30,238 bases of DNA from an uncultured Paenibacillaceae bacterium (GTDB taxonomy: Bacteria > Bacillota > Bacilli > Aneurinibacillales > Aneurinibacillaceae): contig CAMLDI010000033.1 of assembly GCA_946478845.1 (NCBI GenBank), forward strand, positions 1-30,238, read 5' to 3'. Numbering within the stretch: position 1 is the first letter of the stretch; each line of letters opens with the position of its first letter. This document shows, piece after piece, positions 15,236-26,252 of the stretch. A model generated the notes under the pieces. The model saw only the letters and a list, made by a program, of their open reading frames with translations. It was not told the DNA's origin and searched no databases. Made by a program: the position numbers and the translations under genes.

Positions 15236-16396
15236 ATGAATATCCATGAGTATCAAGGTAAAGAGATACTTAAACAGTACGGAGTAGCCGTACCAAATGG
15301 AGAAGTCGCTTTTACAGTGGCAGAAGCGGTAGAGGCAGCGAAAAAGCTGAATTCTAGCGTTTATGTTGTAAAAGCCCAAATTCACGCAGGAGGACGCGGT
15401 AAAGCAGGCGGTGTTAAAATCGCTAAAAATTTAGATGAAGTCCGCGACTATGCGAAAGAATTACTTGGAAAAGTGTTAGTAACACATCAAACTGGTCCAG
15501 AAGGTAAAGAAGTGAAGCGCCTCCTAATTGAAGAAGGTTGCGACATTAAAAAAGAATACTATGTTGGACTAGTAGTAGACCGCAAAACCAATCGGGTTGT
15601 TATGATGGCATCTGAAGAAGGCGGTACTGAAATTGAAGAAGTAGCTGAAAAAACTCCGGAAAAGATCATCAAAGAAGTGATCGATCCAGCTGTTGGCCTT
15701 CTTCCATTCCAGGCTCGTAGCCTTGCTTATGCAATCAACATTCCTAAACCTCTTGTAAACAAAGCTGTTAAGTTCATGATGGGCCTTTATCAGGCTTTTG
15801 TGGACAAGGATTGTTCAATTGCCGAAATTAACCCTCTAGTAATAACTGGCGATGGGAATGTAATGGCTCTTGATGCCAAATTAAACTTTGATTCTAATGC
15901 GTTATACCGTCACCATGATGTACTGGTTATGCGGGATTTAGATGAAGAAGATCCAAAAGAAATCGAAGCTTCCAATTATGACCTTAACTATATTGCCCTT
16001 GATGGCAATATTGGTTGTATGGTTAATGGGGCTGGTTTAGCCATGGCCACTATGGATATCATTAAACACTACGGTGGGGATCCTGCGAACTTCCTCGATG
16101 TAGGCGGCGGTGCCACTACTGAGAAAGTTACTGCAGCTTTCAAATTGATTCTTTCTGATGAGAATGTAAAAGGGATTTTCGTTAATATCTTTGGTGGCAT
16201 CATGAAATGTGATGTTATTGCTCAAGGAATTGTGGAAGCAGCGAAAGAAGTGCAACTTGATCGTCCACTCGTTGTTCGCCTTGAGGGAACCAATGTTGAA
16301 TTGGGCAAAAAGATTTTAAACGAATCCGGATTACAAATTACTGCTGCTAGTTCTATGGCAGATGGTGCAGAAAAAATCGTAGCCCTCGTAGGCTAG
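15236..16396 (+). CDS. sucC: Succinyl-CoA synthetase (ADP-forming), beta subunit
   Basis: This encodes 386 residues, matching the family length. ATG 15236 is chosen over the upstream in-frame GTG at 15200 because TTAGGAGGATGGAGT precedes it and the protein then begins with the conserved [17 protein letters not shown]. The ATP-grasp domain (about 1-240) carries [16 protein letters not shown]. The C-terminal CoA-ligase-like domain carries [30 protein letters not shown] and [16 protein letters not shown]. The enzyme makes succinate and ATP from succinyl-CoA in the TCA cycle. It forms an operon with sucD 18 nt downstream. Confidence 0.97.
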   Translation: MNIHEYQGKEILKQYGVAVPNGEVAFTVAEAVEAAKKLNSSVYVVKAQIHAGGRGKAGGVKIAKNLDEVRDYAKELLGKVLVTHQTGPEGKEVKRLLIEEGCDIKKEYYVGLVVDRKTNRVVMMASEEGGTEIEEVAEKTPEKIIKEVIDPAVGLLPFQARSLAYAINIPKPLVNKAVKFMMGLYQAFVDKDCSIAEINPLVITGDGNVMALDAKLNFDSNALYRHHDVLVMRDLDEEDPKEIEASNYDLNYIALDGNIGCMVNGAGLAMATMDIIKHYGGDPANFLDVGGGATTEKVTAAFKLILSDENVKGIFVNIFGGIMKCDVIAQGIVEAAKEVQLDRPLVVRLEGTNVELGKKILNESGLQITAASSMADGAEKIVALVG

Positions 16397-16414
16397 AAAG
16401 GTGGGTATGGTTAA

Positions 16415-17326
16415 ATGAGTATTCTTGTTAATAAAAATACAAAAGTTATTACTCAAGGGATCACTGGGAACCAGGGTTTGTTTCATACACAACAAGCCAT
16501 TGAATATGGTACACAAATGGTAGGCGGAACCACTCCAGGTAAAGGTGGTTCTGAAATCGAAGGTCTTCCAGTATTTGATACTGTTCGTGAAGCTGTCCGC
16601 GAAACTGGTGCAACTGCTTCCGTAATCTATGTTCCACCAGCATTTGCTGCAGATTCTATCATGGAAGCTGTAAATGCTGAATTAGACCTTGTTGTATGTA
16701 TTACTGAAGGTATTCCTGTTATCGATATGATTAAAGTTAAACGTTACATGGAAGGCAGCAAAACCCGTTTAATCGGACCAAACTGCCCTGGGGTTATCAC
16801 TCCTGGCGAGTGTAAAATCGGGATCATGCCTGGCTACATTCATACACCAGGCAAAGTAGGGATTGTTTCCCGCTCTGGTACCTTAACGTATGAAGCAGTT
16901 CACCAATTAACAACCAATGGCATTGGCCAATCCACTGCTGTAGGGATCGGTGGGGACCCTGTAAATGGCACCAATTTCATTGATGTATTAACATTATTTA
17001 ACGAAGACCCAGATACTGAAGCAGTGATTATGATTGGGGAAATTGGTGGTACAGCTGAAGAAGAAGCAGCAGAATGGGTTAAAGCCAATATGAAGAAACC
17101 AGTAGTTGGTTTCATTGGCGGACAAACCGCACCTCCTGGAAAACGCATGGGCCATGCCGGTGCAATTATTTCTGGCGGTAAAGGCACTGCTGCAGAAAAA
17201 ATCCGGACCATGGAATCCTGCGGCATTCCTGTTGCGAAAACTCCTGCAATAATGGGTGAAACCTTAATTGAAGCTCTTAAACAACGCAACCTTCTCGACC
17301 GTTGCAAAACTGTAAATGTAAAATAA
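16415..17326 (+). CDS. sucD: Succinyl-CoA synthetase, alpha subunit
   Basis: This encodes 303 residues, as in relatives. The N-terminal CoA-binding domain has [19 protein letters not shown] and GTTPGKGG, the Rossmann loop that holds CoA. The phosphorylated active-site histidine is H247 in [29 protein letters not shown] is also diagnostic. It pairs with SucC to form the TCA cycle enzyme. AAAGGTGGG precedes the start. The strong terminator immediately downstream ends the sucCD transcript and separates it from dprA. Confidence 0.97.
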   Translation: MSILVNKNTKVITQGITGNQGLFHTQQAIEYGTQMVGGTTPGKGGSEIEGLPVFDTVREAVRETGATASVIYVPPAFAADSIMEAVNAELDLVVCITEGIPVIDMIKVKRYMEGSKTRLIGPNCPGVITPGECKIGIMPGYIHTPGKVGIVSRSGTLTYEAVHQLTTNGIGQSTAVGIGGDPVNGTNFIDVLTLFNEDPDTEAVIMIGEIGGTAEEEAAEWVKANMKKPVVGFIGGQTAPPGKRMGHAGAIISGGKGTAAEKIRTMESCGIPVAKTPAIMGETLIEALKQRNLLDRCKTVNVK

Positions 17327-17339
17327 TAACGTTGAATGA

Positions 17340-17372
17340 ACGAGCGCTTACTGATGTAAGCGCTCGTTTTTT
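17340..17372 (+). terminator. Rho-independent terminator of sucCD
   Basis: A perfect 12-bp stem (ACGAGCGCTTAC / GTAAGCGCTCGT) with loop TGAT is followed by six T. Confidence 0.95.
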
Positions 17373-17438
17373 GACTTTTTAGTTGGAAGGAATTGGAATT
17401 ATAACTGTCGAAATCATGGGGAAAGGGGGAGAGGAACC

Positions 17439-18557
17439 ATGAAAGAAATCGAAAAGAAGCTATTTATGATTGCATTATCACAGGTTGAGGATGTAGGGAG
17501 ATTTACGTTAAACCGAATTTTTGAGTTAGAGGAATTTCCTGTCCACATCACCGCATATCCTTTACAAAAAATCCAGAAGATTCTTTATGTCACGGAAAAT
17601 GTAGCACGGAAAATTAAGGATCAATTTTCCCTTTCACTGGCTGAGGATATTTATGGAAAATTGAAGGAAAAAGGTGGAGATGTACTTCTATTTGATGATT
17701 CTCAATTTTCCAGGAATTTAAAGGAAATCTATGACCCTCCACAACTTCTATATGGCATCGGCAATTTTAATCTATTGTCTCAATATTCTATCGCAGTAAT
17801 TGGCAGTCGCACTCCTACTCCTTATGGGAGAAATAACGCCCGTACTTTTGCGAAGTTTTTTTCTGAAGTAGGCTTTTGTGTGGTTTCCGGTTTGGCCCGG
17901 GGGATCGATGGAGAAGCCCATCGTGGAGCCTTGCAGGGGAGCGGTGCAACAATTGGGGTGTTAGGTGGCGGCATTGATCAAATCTATCCAAAGGAGAATA
18001 GTAACCTTTATTATGAAATTATCCAACGGGGGCTTCTTCTTTCAGAATATCCCCCTGGAAAAAAACCTTTTCCAAAATTTTTTCCAGAACGTAATCGAAT
18101 TATTAGCGGTCTTTCTCTGGGGACTCTGGTCGTAGAGTCAGCAATCAATAGCGGTTCCCATATTACCGCAAGAGAGGCATTCGAGGAAAATCGAGATGTA
18201 TTTGCTATCCCCGGGTCGATCCATTCCTCTCGCAGTGCTGGTTGCCACTCACTTATTGCGATGAATAAAGCGAAATTAGTCCAGTGCCCTGAAGATGTAA
18301 TTGCAAATTACTTGCATTACCTTCCTGATGTTTTAAACACTTCTGCAAATCATGGGAGCGTTTTCAACCCTTTACAATTAACTTTTGAAGAAACAGAAAT
18401 CCTGGAGTTCATGTCCTGGGAACCCATTTCCTATGAAAAAATTTCTCAAAGATTTCTTTTACCCTCTTCTCAATTGCATCATCTTCTGTTATCGTTGCAA
18501 GTAAAAAAATGTATTGAAAGACTTCCTGGACCTTCTTATGTAAGGGTAAAATCTTGA
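17439..18557 (+). CDS. dprA: DNA-processing protein DprA (Smf)
   Basis: This encodes 372 residues. An N-terminal helix-hairpin region precedes the Rossmann-like DprA core with IAVIGSRTPTPYG, VVSGLARGIDGEAH, GATIGVLGGGIDQIYPKEN, PERNRIISGLS and SGSHITAREAFEENRDVFAIPG. A winged-helix C-terminal domain (about 305-370) completes it. DprA binds incoming single-stranded DNA and loads RecA during natural transformation. The position between sucD and topA is the usual Bacillales context. GGGGAGAGG lies just upstream of the ATG. It lies 6 kb from the ComM-like gene. Confidence 0.95.
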   Translation: MKEIEKKLFMIALSQVEDVGRFTLNRIFELEEFPVHITAYPLQKIQKILYVTENVARKIKDQFSLSLAEDIYGKLKEKGGDVLLFDDSQFSRNLKEIYDPPQLLYGIGNFNLLSQYSIAVIGSRTPTPYGRNNARTFAKFFSEVGFCVVSGLARGIDGEAHRGALQGSGATIGVLGGGIDQIYPKENSNLYYEIIQRGLLLSEYPPGKKPFPKFFPERNRIISGLSLGTLVVESAINSGSHITAREAFEENRDVFAIPGSIHSSRSAGCHSLIAMNKAKLVQCPEDVIANYLHYLPDVLNTSANHGSVFNPLQLTFEETEILEFMSWEPISYEKISQRFLLPSSQLHHLLLSLQVKKCIERLPGPSYVRVKS

Positions 18558-18576
18558 TTTAAAAAATATGAAGGGT

Positions 18577-18606
18577 TTGACAAAGAAGATTTTTGTAATA
18601 AATAAT
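18577..18606 (+). promoter_or_regulatory. Candidate promoter of the topA operon
   Basis: A perfect TTGACA (18577-18582) is followed, 16-18 nt on, by TAAATA/AATAAT. It lies in the 82-nt gap between dprA and topA, so topA and the genes after it may have their own promoter. Confidence 0.5.
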
Positions 18607-18639
18607 AGAAAGAATTCTTTTGATTAAGGGGGAAAAACC

Positions 18640-20715
18640 TTGGCTGATTCGCTTGTAATCGTGGAGTCTCCCGCTAAGGCGAAGACCATAAAGAAATATT
18701 TAGGAAGTAAAGTTATCGTAAAAGCCTCCATGGGGCATGTCCGCGACTTGCCGAAAAGCCAGATGGGGGTAGATGTGGAGCAAGGGTTTGCTCCAAAATA
18801 TATCACCATTCGCGGTAAAGGAGACGTATTAAAAGAATTACGGGATGCTACAAAAAAAGTGAAAAATGTCTATCTGGCAGCTGACCCGGATCGGGAGGGG
18901 GAGGCCATTGCCTGGCATTTGGCCCATAGTTTAAATATTGATGAGAATCAGGCTTGCCGTGTGGTATTTAATGAAATTACGAAAACAGCCATTAAAGAAG
19001 CCTTTAAACATCCACGTAAAATAAATATGGACCTTGTGAATGCCCAACAAACCCGGCGTATTCTTGACCGTTTAGTTGGTTACAATATTTCACCCCTTTT
19101 ATGGAAAAAGGTGAAAAAGGGATTGAGTGCCGGACGGGTGCAATCTGTAACTGTAAAATTAATTATTGATCGGGAAAAGGAAATTAACGCTTTTGTTCCT
19201 GAAGAATATTGGACGGTTACTGCGGATTTAAAAAGCGTTAATGAGAGTTTTGAAGCGAAGTTTTACGGATTAGGCAAAGAGAAAATTGAACTGAAAAATG
19301 AGGAGCAGGTAAAAGAACTGTTGTCTTCTATTGAAGGGAATCCATTTATTGTTCAGGACATCAAAAGAAAAGAACGGAAAAGAAATCCTGCCCCTCCCTT
19401 TATTACAAGTTCATTGCAACAGGAAGCCGCACGAAAATTAAATTTCCGTGCAGCAAAAACCATGATGATCGCCCAACAACTTTACGAGGGAATTGAGCTG
19501 GGCAAAGAGGGTTCTGTAGGTTTAATTACCTATATGCGTACAGATTCCACCCGAATTTCTGTTACAGCCCATGAAGAAGCGAAGGAATATATTACTACTC
19601 ATTACGGAGAGGAATATGCTTTGCAGGAAGCAAGGAATTATTCGAAAAAAGAGAATGCCCAGGATGCTCATGAGGCCATTCGTCCTTCTCTCGTACAGAA
19701 AAACCCAACATCGATTAAAGCCTTTCTTAGCCGGGATCAGTTTAAATTATATAAATTAATTTGGGAACGATTTATCGCCAGCCAAATGGCTTCCGCTGTG
19801 TTGGATACAGTGTCTGCTGATATTGTGAGTGGGGAAGCCTTATTCAGGGCGAATGGTTCGCAAATTAAGTTTCCTGGCTTTATGAAAGTGTATGTTGAAG
19901 GAACGGATGATGGGGGAAAAGAAGAAGATGGCATGTTGCCACCTCTGGAGGTAGAGCAACAACTGGATGTAAACGCTATTCATCCACGCCAACATTTCAC
20001 CCAACCCCCACCCCGTTATACTGAGGCCCGCCTGGTTAAAACATTAGAAGAATTGGGGATTGGCCGGCCAAGTACCTATGCGCCTACCATTGATACCATC
20101 CAAAAACGCGGGTATGTGCGAATGGAAGAAAAACGATTTGTTCCTACAGAATTAGGGGAAATCATTCATGAAATCATGGAAGAGTTCTTCCCGGAAATTA
20201 TTAATCCTGAGTTTACGGCGAAAATGGAAGATGACCTGGATCATATTGAAGATGGAAAAGTATACTGGTCCAAGGTCTTGGATGAATTCTATGGGCATTT
20301 TCAAACCCGACTTGAAACGGCAGAGAAGCATATGCAGGAAGTCGAAATTCGGGATGAAGTCTCTGATATCCAATGTGAAAAATGCGGCAGATTTATGGTT
20401 TATAAAATGGGGAGGTTTGGGAAGTTTCTTGCCTGTTCCGGTTTTCCTGAGTGCCGCAATACATTGCCCATTGTGAAGGAGATTGGAGTGGATTGCCCGA
20501 AATGCGGTGGCAAGATTGTAGAGCGTAAAAGCAAGAAAAATCGCTTGTTTTATGGATGCAATAACTATCCTCAATGTGACCTGGTTTCTTGGGATAAACC
20601 CATCCCACGAAGCTGTCCTAAATGCAATGAAATGTTAGTGGAGAAAAAAGGCGGTAAAGGGAAGGGTCCCAAGGTGGTTTGTACCAAATGTGATTATGAA
20701 GAAGAGTCAATTTAA
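18640..20715 (+). CDS. topA: DNA topoisomerase I (type IA)
   Basis: This encodes 691 residues, the usual Bacillales size. The N-terminal TOPRIM domain has ESPAKAKTI with its catalytic Glu and [12 protein letters not shown] (82-93), which binds magnesium. The active-site tyrosine is Y298 in [12 protein letters not shown]. The C-terminus has three tetra-cysteine zinc motifs: CEKCG...CSGFPEC, CPKCGG...CNNYPQC and CPKCN...CTKC. The enzyme relaxes negative supercoils. The start is TTG, with AAGGGGG upstream and the conserved [16 protein letters not shown] following. It heads a run with trmFO (15-nt gap), xerC, hslV, hslU and codY. Confidence 0.97.
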   Translation: MADSLVIVESPAKAKTIKKYLGSKVIVKASMGHVRDLPKSQMGVDVEQGFAPKYITIRGKGDVLKELRDATKKVKNVYLAADPDREGEAIAWHLAHSLNIDENQACRVVFNEITKTAIKEAFKHPRKINMDLVNAQQTRRILDRLVGYNISPLLWKKVKKGLSAGRVQSVTVKLIIDREKEINAFVPEEYWTVTADLKSVNESFEAKFYGLGKEKIELKNEEQVKELLSSIEGNPFIVQDIKRKERKRNPAPPFITSSLQQEAARKLNFRAAKTMMIAQQLYEGIELGKEGSVGLITYMRTDSTRISVTAHEEAKEYITTHYGEEYALQEARNYSKKENAQDAHEAIRPSLVQKNPTSIKAFLSRDQFKLYKLIWERFIASQMASAVLDTVSADIVSGEALFRANGSQIKFPGFMKVYVEGTDDGGKEEDGMLPPLEVEQQLDVNAIHPRQHFTQPPPRYTEARLVKTLEELGIGRPSTYAPTIDTIQKRGYVRMEEKRFVPTELGEIIHEIMEEFFPEIINPEFTAKMEDDLDHIEDGKVYWSKVLDEFYGHFQTRLETAEKHMQEVEIRDEVSDIQCEKCGRFMVYKMGRFGKFLACSGFPECRNTLPIVKEIGVDCPKCGGKIVERKSKKNRLFYGCNNYPQCDLVSWDKPIPRSCPKCNEMLVEKKGGKGKGPKVVCTKCDYEEESI

Positions 20716-20730
20716 GAAGGAGTTACAGTC

Positions 20731-22041
20731 ATGGAGAAAGTAACAGTAATCGGGGCTGGTCTAGCTGGAAGTGAAGCTGCCTGGCAAATCGCCCAACAGG
20801 GAGTGCAGGTTACCCTTTATGAAATGCGGCCTGTTAAGCAAACCCCTGCCCATCACACAGGTAAATTTGCCGAATTAGTATGCAGCAATTCCCTTCGTTC
20901 TAATTCCCTAAACAATGCAGTGGGAGTAATCAAAGAGGAGATGCGCCATTTTTCTTCTTTGATTATGGCTGCTGCTGATGAGTGTGCCGTACCTGCGGGA
21001 GGCGCCTTAGCTGTGGACCGCACTGATTTTGCAGATATGGTAACGGAGAAAATCAAACACCATCCCTTAATTGAAGTGAAGCATGAAGAAATCACAGCCA
21101 TACCCGAAGGTATTGTGGTGGTTGCCAGCGGTCCCCTTACCTCGCCTGCTCTTTCCGAGGAGTTGCGGAAATTAACCGGAGAAGAATATTTTTATTTTTA
21201 TGATGCTGCTGCACCTATTGTGGAAAAAGAAACCATTGATATGGATAAAGTTTTCTTGCAATCCCGTTATGGAAAAGGAGAAGACGCCTACCTCAATTGT
21301 CCCATGACAGAAGAAGAGTTTCTTCATTTTTATCAAGGGTTGATTTCGGCAGAAGTGGCAGAATTGAAATCCTTTGAAAAAGAAGTTTTCTTTGAAGGAT
21401 GCATGCCCATTGAAGTGATGGCAAAACGGGGGATGCAAACCATGTTATTTGGTCCTTTGAAACCTGTTGGTTTAGTAGACCCCCATACAGGAAAACAGCC
21501 TTTTGCTGTTGTACAACTGCGCCAGGATAATAGCGCTGGAACTCTTTATAATTTAGTTGGTTTTCAAACCCATTTAAAATGGCCAGAACAAAAGAGGGTG
21601 TTCGGTATGATTCCAGGATTGGAAAATGCTGAATTTGTCCGTTATGGGGTGATGCATCGCAATACTTTTATTAACTCTCCTCGTCTACTTAATCCAACCT
21701 ATCAACATAATGGAATAGACAAGTTGTTTTTTGCAGGGCAAATGACCGGGGTTGAAGGGTATGTAGAATCTGCAGCCTCTGGACTTATTGCTGGGATTAA
21801 TGCAGGCAGGCTGGCAAAAGGGTTAGATCCGGTGGTTTTCCCATTGGAAACAGCTATGGGGAGTATGGCACATTACATTACAACTACCGATTCGACCAAC
21901 TTTCAACCCATGAATGCTAACTTTGGCCTTTTCCCACCTTTAGAAAAGAAAATCAGAAATAAAAGGGAAAGATATGAGCATTATGCTAATAGATCCCTTA
22001 GTAAAATTCTGAATTTTTCACAGAACCTCCACACAGTTTGA
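20731..22041 (+). CDS. trmFO: Folate-dependent tRNA (uracil-54-C5-)-methyltransferase TrmFO
   Basis: This encodes 436 residues. The FAD-binding GxGxxG motif at the N-terminus ([15 protein letters not shown]) is followed by the TrmFO signature [12 protein letters not shown] and [10 protein letters not shown]. Near the C-terminus, [21 protein letters not shown] is also diagnostic. It forms ribothymidine at position 54 of tRNA using methylenetetrahydrofolate and FADH2. The AAGAAGGAG ribosome binding site lies in the short gap after topA. The gene order with topA and xerC is conserved across Bacillales. Confidence 0.97.
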   Translation: MEKVTVIGAGLAGSEAAWQIAQQGVQVTLYEMRPVKQTPAHHTGKFAELVCSNSLRSNSLNNAVGVIKEEMRHFSSLIMAAADECAVPAGGALAVDRTDFADMVTEKIKHHPLIEVKHEEITAIPEGIVVVASGPLTSPALSEELRKLTGEEYFYFYDAAAPIVEKETIDMDKVFLQSRYGKGEDAYLNCPMTEEEFLHFYQGLISAEVAELKSFEKEVFFEGCMPIEVMAKRGMQTMLFGPLKPVGLVDPHTGKQPFAVVQLRQDNSAGTLYNLVGFQTHLKWPEQKRVFGMIPGLENAEFVRYGVMHRNTFINSPRLLNPTYQHNGIDKLFFAGQMTGVEGYVESAASGLIAGINAGRLAKGLDPVVFPLETAMGSMAHYITTTDSTNFQPMNANFGLFPPLEKKIRNKRERYEHYANRSLSKILNFSQNLHTV

Positions 22042-22097
22042 GTTGAGTTAAAGATTGGAATATGATACGATTGACATGCTAGTAAGGGGGGAAAGAA

Positions 22098-23000
22098 ATG
22101 GATGTTTTAGCATCTGACCGAATGTTTCTCCTGTTCAAGCAATATTTACAGATAGAGAAAAATGCTTCGCCTCTAACGATCTTAAACTATGGCAAAGATA
22201 TTCTGACATTCAAGGATTTTATGAAGCAGCATGGGATCGAAGAATATGCTGCTGTTTCCTATGCCCATGTACGGATGTACCTCTCAACTCTCTTTCAGGA
22301 GAATTATTCCCGGCGATCCATTGCGAGGAAGCTTTCATGCCTTCGCAGCTTTTATCGCTTTTTATTGCGGGAAGAGTTTATCCAACAGAATCCTTTTCAA
22401 ATGGTTTCAACTCCTAAATTGGATCAACGTTTGCCTAACTTCCTCTACCCCGCTGAAGTAAAGCAGTTGATTGAACAACCTGATTTAACCACACCTTTAG
22501 GGATTCGCGATCGAGCAATCATGGAAATTCTATATGCTAGCGGAATGCGGGTGTCTGAATTGGTAGGTTTGAAATTGAGATCTGTTGATCCCGAGATAGG
22601 GACGGCTCTTGTTCGAGGCAAAGGGGCTAAAGAGAGATATGTACCCCTTGGAGGTTTTGCAATAGAAGCATACATAAATTATCTCCGGCGTTCCCGACCG
22701 ATTTTGCTTCAATCGAAAAAATCAGATCACCTCTTTCTGAATTTTCGTGGGGATCCTCTTACAGATCGAAGCGTTCGGCGGATGATCGAAAAATATGTAA
22801 ATCAGGTCAGTCATACGTTGAAGGTTAGTCCCCATACTTTTCGCCATACCTTTGCTACCCATCTTTTAGACCATGGCGCTGACCTTCGCAGTGTGCAGGA
22901 AATGCTAGGGCATTCAAATATTTCGTCAACCCAAGTGTATACCCATGTAACTGGAGAAAGGTTGCGTGCTGTATACAATCAAGCTCATCCTCGTGCATAG
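22098..23000 (+). CDS. xerC: Tyrosine recombinase XerC (CodV)
   Basis: This encodes 300 residues. The N-terminal SAM-like core-binding domain (about 10-95) is followed by the catalytic domain. Catalytic residues are all present: R151 (GMRVSELVGL), K175, H246 and R249 (HTFRHTFATHLL), H272 (LGHSN) and the nucleophile Y281 (VYTHV). XerC resolves chromosome dimers at dif with its partner XerD, which is not in this window. TAAGGGGGGAAAG lies upstream of the ATG. The name CodV follows B. subtilis, where it lies in the codY operon, as here. Confidence 0.95.
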   Translation: MDVLASDRMFLLFKQYLQIEKNASPLTILNYGKDILTFKDFMKQHGIEEYAAVSYAHVRMYLSTLFQENYSRRSIARKLSCLRSFYRFLLREEFIQQNPFQMVSTPKLDQRLPNFLYPAEVKQLIEQPDLTTPLGIRDRAIMEILYASGMRVSELVGLKLRSVDPEIGTALVRGKGAKERYVPLGGFAIEAYINYLRRSRPILLQSKKSDHLFLNFRGDPLTDRSVRRMIEKYVNQVSHTLKVSPHTFRHTFATHLLDHGADLRSVQEMLGHSNISSTQVYTHVTGERLRAVYNQAHPRA

Positions 23001-23024
23001 ATTATTAAAATTGGAGGTGATAAC

Positions 23025-23570
23025 ATGGATTATTCATTCCATGCGACAACCATCTTTGCAATTCTACATAACGGCAAGGGCGCTATGGCGGGAGATGGTC
23101 AGGTAACATTTGGGAACAGCGTTGTAATGAAACAAACTGCAAAAAAAGTTCGCCGTTTGTTTCATGGGAAAGTAATTGCCGGTTTTGCAGGATCCGTTGC
23201 AGATGCCATAACACTTTTTGAAAAGTTTGAAGGAAAACTTGAAGAGTATCATGGGAATTTGCAGCGGGCAGCTGTTGAATTAGCAAAAGATTGGCGAACT
23301 GATCGAGTGTTACGAAAATTAGAAGCCTTAATGATTGTAATGGATAGTGAAACGATATTGTTAGTTTCAGGGAATGGAGAAATCATTGAGCCAGATGATG
23401 GAATACTGGCCATTGGATCTGGAGGGAATTATGCCCTGTCTGCAGGTCGGGCACTGAAACAATATGCACCGGATCTTTCGGCACGGGATATTGCCACAGC
23501 TGCGCTGAATGTAGCTGCTGATATTTGTGTTTATACCAACCACAACCTGGTTGTGGAAGAAATTCAATGA
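23025..23570 (+). CDS. hslV: ATP-dependent protease subunit HslV (ClpQ/CodW)
   Basis: This encodes 181 residues with the proteasome-like fold: [35 protein letters not shown] and [21 protein letters not shown]. It degrades proteins together with HslU. The N-terminus reads [11 protein letters not shown]. From memory, B. subtilis CodW begins MSSFHATT and uses an N-terminal serine. Here position 2 is Asp, so a Ser1 mechanism after Met removal is not available. Threonine 8, exposed by processing, would be the likely nucleophile as in classical HslV. It sits 15 nt upstream of hslU. Confidence 0.95.
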   Translation: MDYSFHATTIFAILHNGKGAMAGDGQVTFGNSVVMKQTAKKVRRLFHGKVIAGFAGSVADAITLFEKFEGKLEEYHGNLQRAAVELAKDWRTDRVLRKLEALMIVMDSETILLVSGNGEIIEPDDGILAIGSGGNYALSAGRALKQYAPDLSARDIATAALNVAADICVYTNHNLVVEEIQ

Positions 23571-23585
23571 TCAGGGGGCTATGAT

Positions 23586-24980
23586 TTGAATAGTAATTCT
23601 GAAGGATTAACACCCAAACAAATTGTTGAACAATTGGATCATTTTATTGTTGGCCAGCATCAGGCGAAAAAAGCTGTAGCAATCGCTTTAAGAAATCGGT
23701 ATCGGAGAAGTCTGCTTCCTGAAGAGATACGGGATGAAGTGGTACCGAAAAACATTCTGATGATTGGGCCAACGGGTGTAGGGAAAACAGAAATTGCTCG
23801 CAGATTAGCAAAATTAACTGGAGCGCCATTCATTAAGGTAGAAGCTACGAAATTCACTGAAGTTGGCTATGTTGGCCGTGATGTTGAATCCATGGTACGG
23901 GATTTGGTAGAAACGGCAATCCGAATTGTAAAGGCTGAAAAAACAGAAAAAGTGAAAGATAAAGCTGAAAAATTAGCCAACGAACGAATTGTCCACTTGC
24001 TGGCACCGGGTAAATCGGCCAACAAATCAGCAAAGAATCCCTTTGAGATGTTCTTTGGGAACCAGGATCAACGCAACAATCAAGATACCCAAACAGAAGA
24101 TATGAATCTTGCACAACAACGCAGACAAATTGCTTTTCAACTGGCCGCTGGCCAATTAGAAGATGAGATTGTTGAAATCGAAGTTGAAGATTCATCAGCT
24201 ATGATGGATATGTTCCCAGGGAATGGCGCAGAACAAATGGGGATTAATATTCAAGAAATGTTTGGAAATTTCTTGCCAAAGAAAATGAAAAAAAGAAAAC
24301 TTCCTGTCCGTGAAGCTCGCAAAGCTTTAATCATGGAAGAAGCCCAAAAATTGATTGATATGGATGAAGTTATTCAAGAATCTGTAACTCGTGCTGAACA
24401 ATCAGGCATTATTTTTATCGATGAAATTGATAAAATTGCTGGTAAGGAAATGAATGCTTCTGTTTCCCGAGAGGGGGTGCAACGGGACATTCTTCCCATT
24501 GTTGAGGGTTCTACAGTAGTAACAAAATATGGTCCAATCAAAACAGACTATATTCTTTTTATTGCAGCTGGGGCCTTCCATATGGCGAAACCATCTGATT
24601 TAATACCGGAATTGCAGGGTCGATTTCCAATCCGGGTTGAATTAGGTAACTTGAAAGTGGAAGATTTTGTTCGTATATTAACAGAACCAAAAAATGCTTT
24701 AACAAAACAATATGTTGCATTATTGGAAACAGAAGGAATAAAAGTTGAATTTTCTGACGATGCTATTAAAGAAATAGCAAGATTAGCAGCAGAAGTGAAT
24801 CAAACGACCGATAATATCGGAGCAAGACGGTTGCATACCATTCTAGAAAAGCTTTTAGAGGATCTTTCCTTTGAAGCTTCTGAAATTAATCTGGAAAAAG
24901 TGGTCATAACCCCCGTTTATGTAAAAGAAAAATTAAATGAAATCGTAGAAAATCGTGATTTAAGCAGGTACATCTTGTAG
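23586..24980 (+). CDS. hslU: ATP-dependent protease ATPase subunit HslU (ClpY)
   Basis: This encodes 464 residues. The Walker A motif is GPTGVGKT (61-68), and [20 protein letters not shown] is the pore-loop region (GYVG). An intermediate I-domain follows, hydrophilic and rich in N, Q and E (about 110-245). Walker B is [10 protein letters not shown], and [11 protein letters not shown] and [18 protein letters not shown] are typical C-terminal motifs. It ends in the conserved LSRYIL tail that docks in HslV. The TTG start is preceded by AGGGGGC. It unfolds substrates and feeds them into HslV. Confidence 0.96.
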   Translation: MNSNSEGLTPKQIVEQLDHFIVGQHQAKKAVAIALRNRYRRSLLPEEIRDEVVPKNILMIGPTGVGKTEIARRLAKLTGAPFIKVEATKFTEVGYVGRDVESMVRDLVETAIRIVKAEKTEKVKDKAEKLANERIVHLLAPGKSANKSAKNPFEMFFGNQDQRNNQDTQTEDMNLAQQRRQIAFQLAAGQLEDEIVEIEVEDSSAMMDMFPGNGAEQMGINIQEMFGNFLPKKMKKRKLPVREARKALIMEEAQKLIDMDEVIQESVTRAEQSGIIFIDEIDKIAGKEMNASVSREGVQRDILPIVEGSTVVTKYGPIKTDYILFIAAGAFHMAKPSDLIPELQGRFPIRVELGNLKVEDFVRILTEPKNALTKQYVALLETEGIKVEFSDDAIKEIARLAAEVNQTTDNIGARRLHTILEKLLEDLSFEASEINLEKVVITPVYVKEKLNEIVENRDLSRYIL

Positions 24981-25000
24981 GTTTTTTAGGAGGAAGAATT

Positions 25001-25780
25001 ATGGATTTACTAAGCAAAATACGGCGTATCAATCGTTTACTACAGAAATCAGCTGGTCATCCAGTAAACTTTATAGAAATGGCTGAAGTCCTTAGTGAAA
25101 TTATTGGGGCAAATACCTATGTAGTAAGCCGAAAAGGGAAAATTCTTGGATTTTCAATTGTTCAAGAAGTGAATAATGAACGGATCCAAAATATGTTGGA
25201 AGAGCGTCGCTTCCCAGGAGATTATTGCTCACAATTGCTTCGTGTGGATGAAACTTCTGCAAATCTGGGCATTGAAACTCCATATACCATTTTCCCTGTA
25301 GAAATGAAGGAACTTTTTAACGCGGGTCTAACAACCATCGTTCCTATTATTGGCGGTGGGGATCGTCTAGGCACTTTGATTGTTGCCCGCTTGAATGAAA
25401 AATTCACCGATGATGATTTAATTCTTGCAGAAGTTGGAGCGACAGTAGTTGGAATGGAGATTTTACGGGAACGTACCGAAGAAATCGAACAGGAAGCCAG
25501 AAGCAAAGCCGTTGTGCAAATGGCGATTGGATCCCTTTCTTACAGTGAGCTTGAAGCTGTTGAGCACATTTTCGAAGAATTGGATGGAAAAGAAGGCCTT
25601 TTAGTTGCTAGTAAAATTGCAGACCGGGTAGGCATTACACGTTCAGTAATCGTAAACGCCTTACGAAAATTAGAAAGTGCCGGTGTTATAGAATCTCGCT
25701 CTTTAGGAATGAAGGGGACATACATAAAAGTATTGAATGAGAAACTCTTGCCTGAACTTGATAAATTAAGAACATCTTAA
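25001..25780 (+). CDS. codY: GTP- and branched-chain-amino-acid-sensing repressor CodY
   Basis: This encodes 259 residues, the same length as B. subtilis CodY. The N-terminal GAF domain (about 1-155) senses Ile and Val. The C-terminal winged helix-turn-helix (about 203-228) contains the highly conserved [26 protein letters not shown]. It represses stationary-phase, amino-acid and competence genes when nutrients are ample. TTAGGAGG lies upstream. It is the last gene of the run that begins at topA and is followed by a strong terminator. In B. subtilis the flagellar operon (flgB and on) comes next, but here only chemotaxis genes follow. Confidence 0.97.
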   Translation: MDLLSKIRRINRLLQKSAGHPVNFIEMAEVLSEIIGANTYVVSRKGKILGFSIVQEVNNERIQNMLEERRFPGDYCSQLLRVDETSANLGIETPYTIFPVEMKELFNAGLTTIVPIIGGGDRLGTLIVARLNEKFTDDDLILAEVGATVVGMEILRERTEEIEQEARSKAVVQMAIGSLSYSELEAVEHIFEELDGKEGLLVASKIADRVGITRSVIVNALRKLESAGVIESRSLGMKGTYIKVLNEKLLPELDKLRTS

Positions 25781-25810
25781 TTTTGTTTTAGAAAACCCGG
25801 CTAGATTCAT

Positions 25811-25840
25811 AAAAGCCCTATCCAAATGATAGGGCTTTTT
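25811..25840 (+). terminator. Rho-independent terminator after codY
   Basis: A perfect 12-bp stem (AAAAGCCCTATC / GATAGGGCTTTT) around CAAAT ends in five T. It separates codY from the chemosensory operon. Confidence 0.92.
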
Positions 25841-25889
25841 AAATAGTTGTTTTTTATTGTAGCAGGCAATTAGGGGGAGAAAGAATGTC

Positions 25890-26252
25890 ATGTGCAAAAG
25901 AATCTTAATTGTAGATGATGCCGCATTTATGCGGATGATGATTAAAGAGATTTTGACAAATTACGGCTTTGAAGTAGTTGGGGAAGCTCATGATGGGTTG
26001 ATGGCGATTGAGAAGTATAAGGAACTTCGCCCTAATCTTGTAACCATGGATATTACTATGCCTGAAATGGACGGTTTAACAGCTTTAAAAGAAATTAAGA
26101 AATTAGATCCGGAAGCGAAAGTGATAATGTGTTCTGCCATGGGTCAGCAGGCCATGGTCATTGATGCGATCCAGGCGGGGGCGAAGGATTTTATTGTCAA
26201 GCCTTTTCAAGCGGATCGTGTGATAGAAGTGATTAAAAAGTCGCTATTATAA
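25890..26252 (+). CDS. cheY: Chemotaxis response regulator CheY
   Basis: This encodes a 120-residue single receiver domain. The acidic pair is D9-D10 (VDDAAFMRMM), the phosphoacceptor is D54 (TMDITMPEMDG), the conserved Ser is S82 (CSAMGQQ) and the Lys is K104 (VKPFQADR). CSAMGQQAMVIDAIQAGAKDFIVKPFQ is close to B. subtilis CheY, not to the receiver of CheB. ATG 25890 is preferred, with GGGGGAG ten nt upstream. An earlier ATG at 25885 in another frame gives only eight codons. It overlaps the next gene by one base (TAATG), so translation is coupled. Confidence 0.92.
   Translation: MCKRILIVDDAAFMRMMIKEILTNYGFEVVGEAHDGLMAIEKYKELRPNLVTMDITMPEMDGLTALKEIKKLDPEAKVIMCSAMGQQAMVIDAIQAGAKDFIVKPFQADRVIEVIKKSLL

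Noticed and set aside
16900..17307. 135-codon minus-strand ORF opposite sucD
   Set aside because: It is antisense to a confident gene, with Pro/Ala/Ser-rich composition typical of a reversed coding frame.
25840..25872. Sigma-D type promoter before cheY
   Set aside because: TAAA is present, but the downstream GCCGATAT element is too poorly matched.
26234..26252. Frameshifted full-length CheB
   Set aside because: The upstream frame of cheB is closed by TAA at 26234, and the preceding receiver is clearly of CheY type with a normal length.
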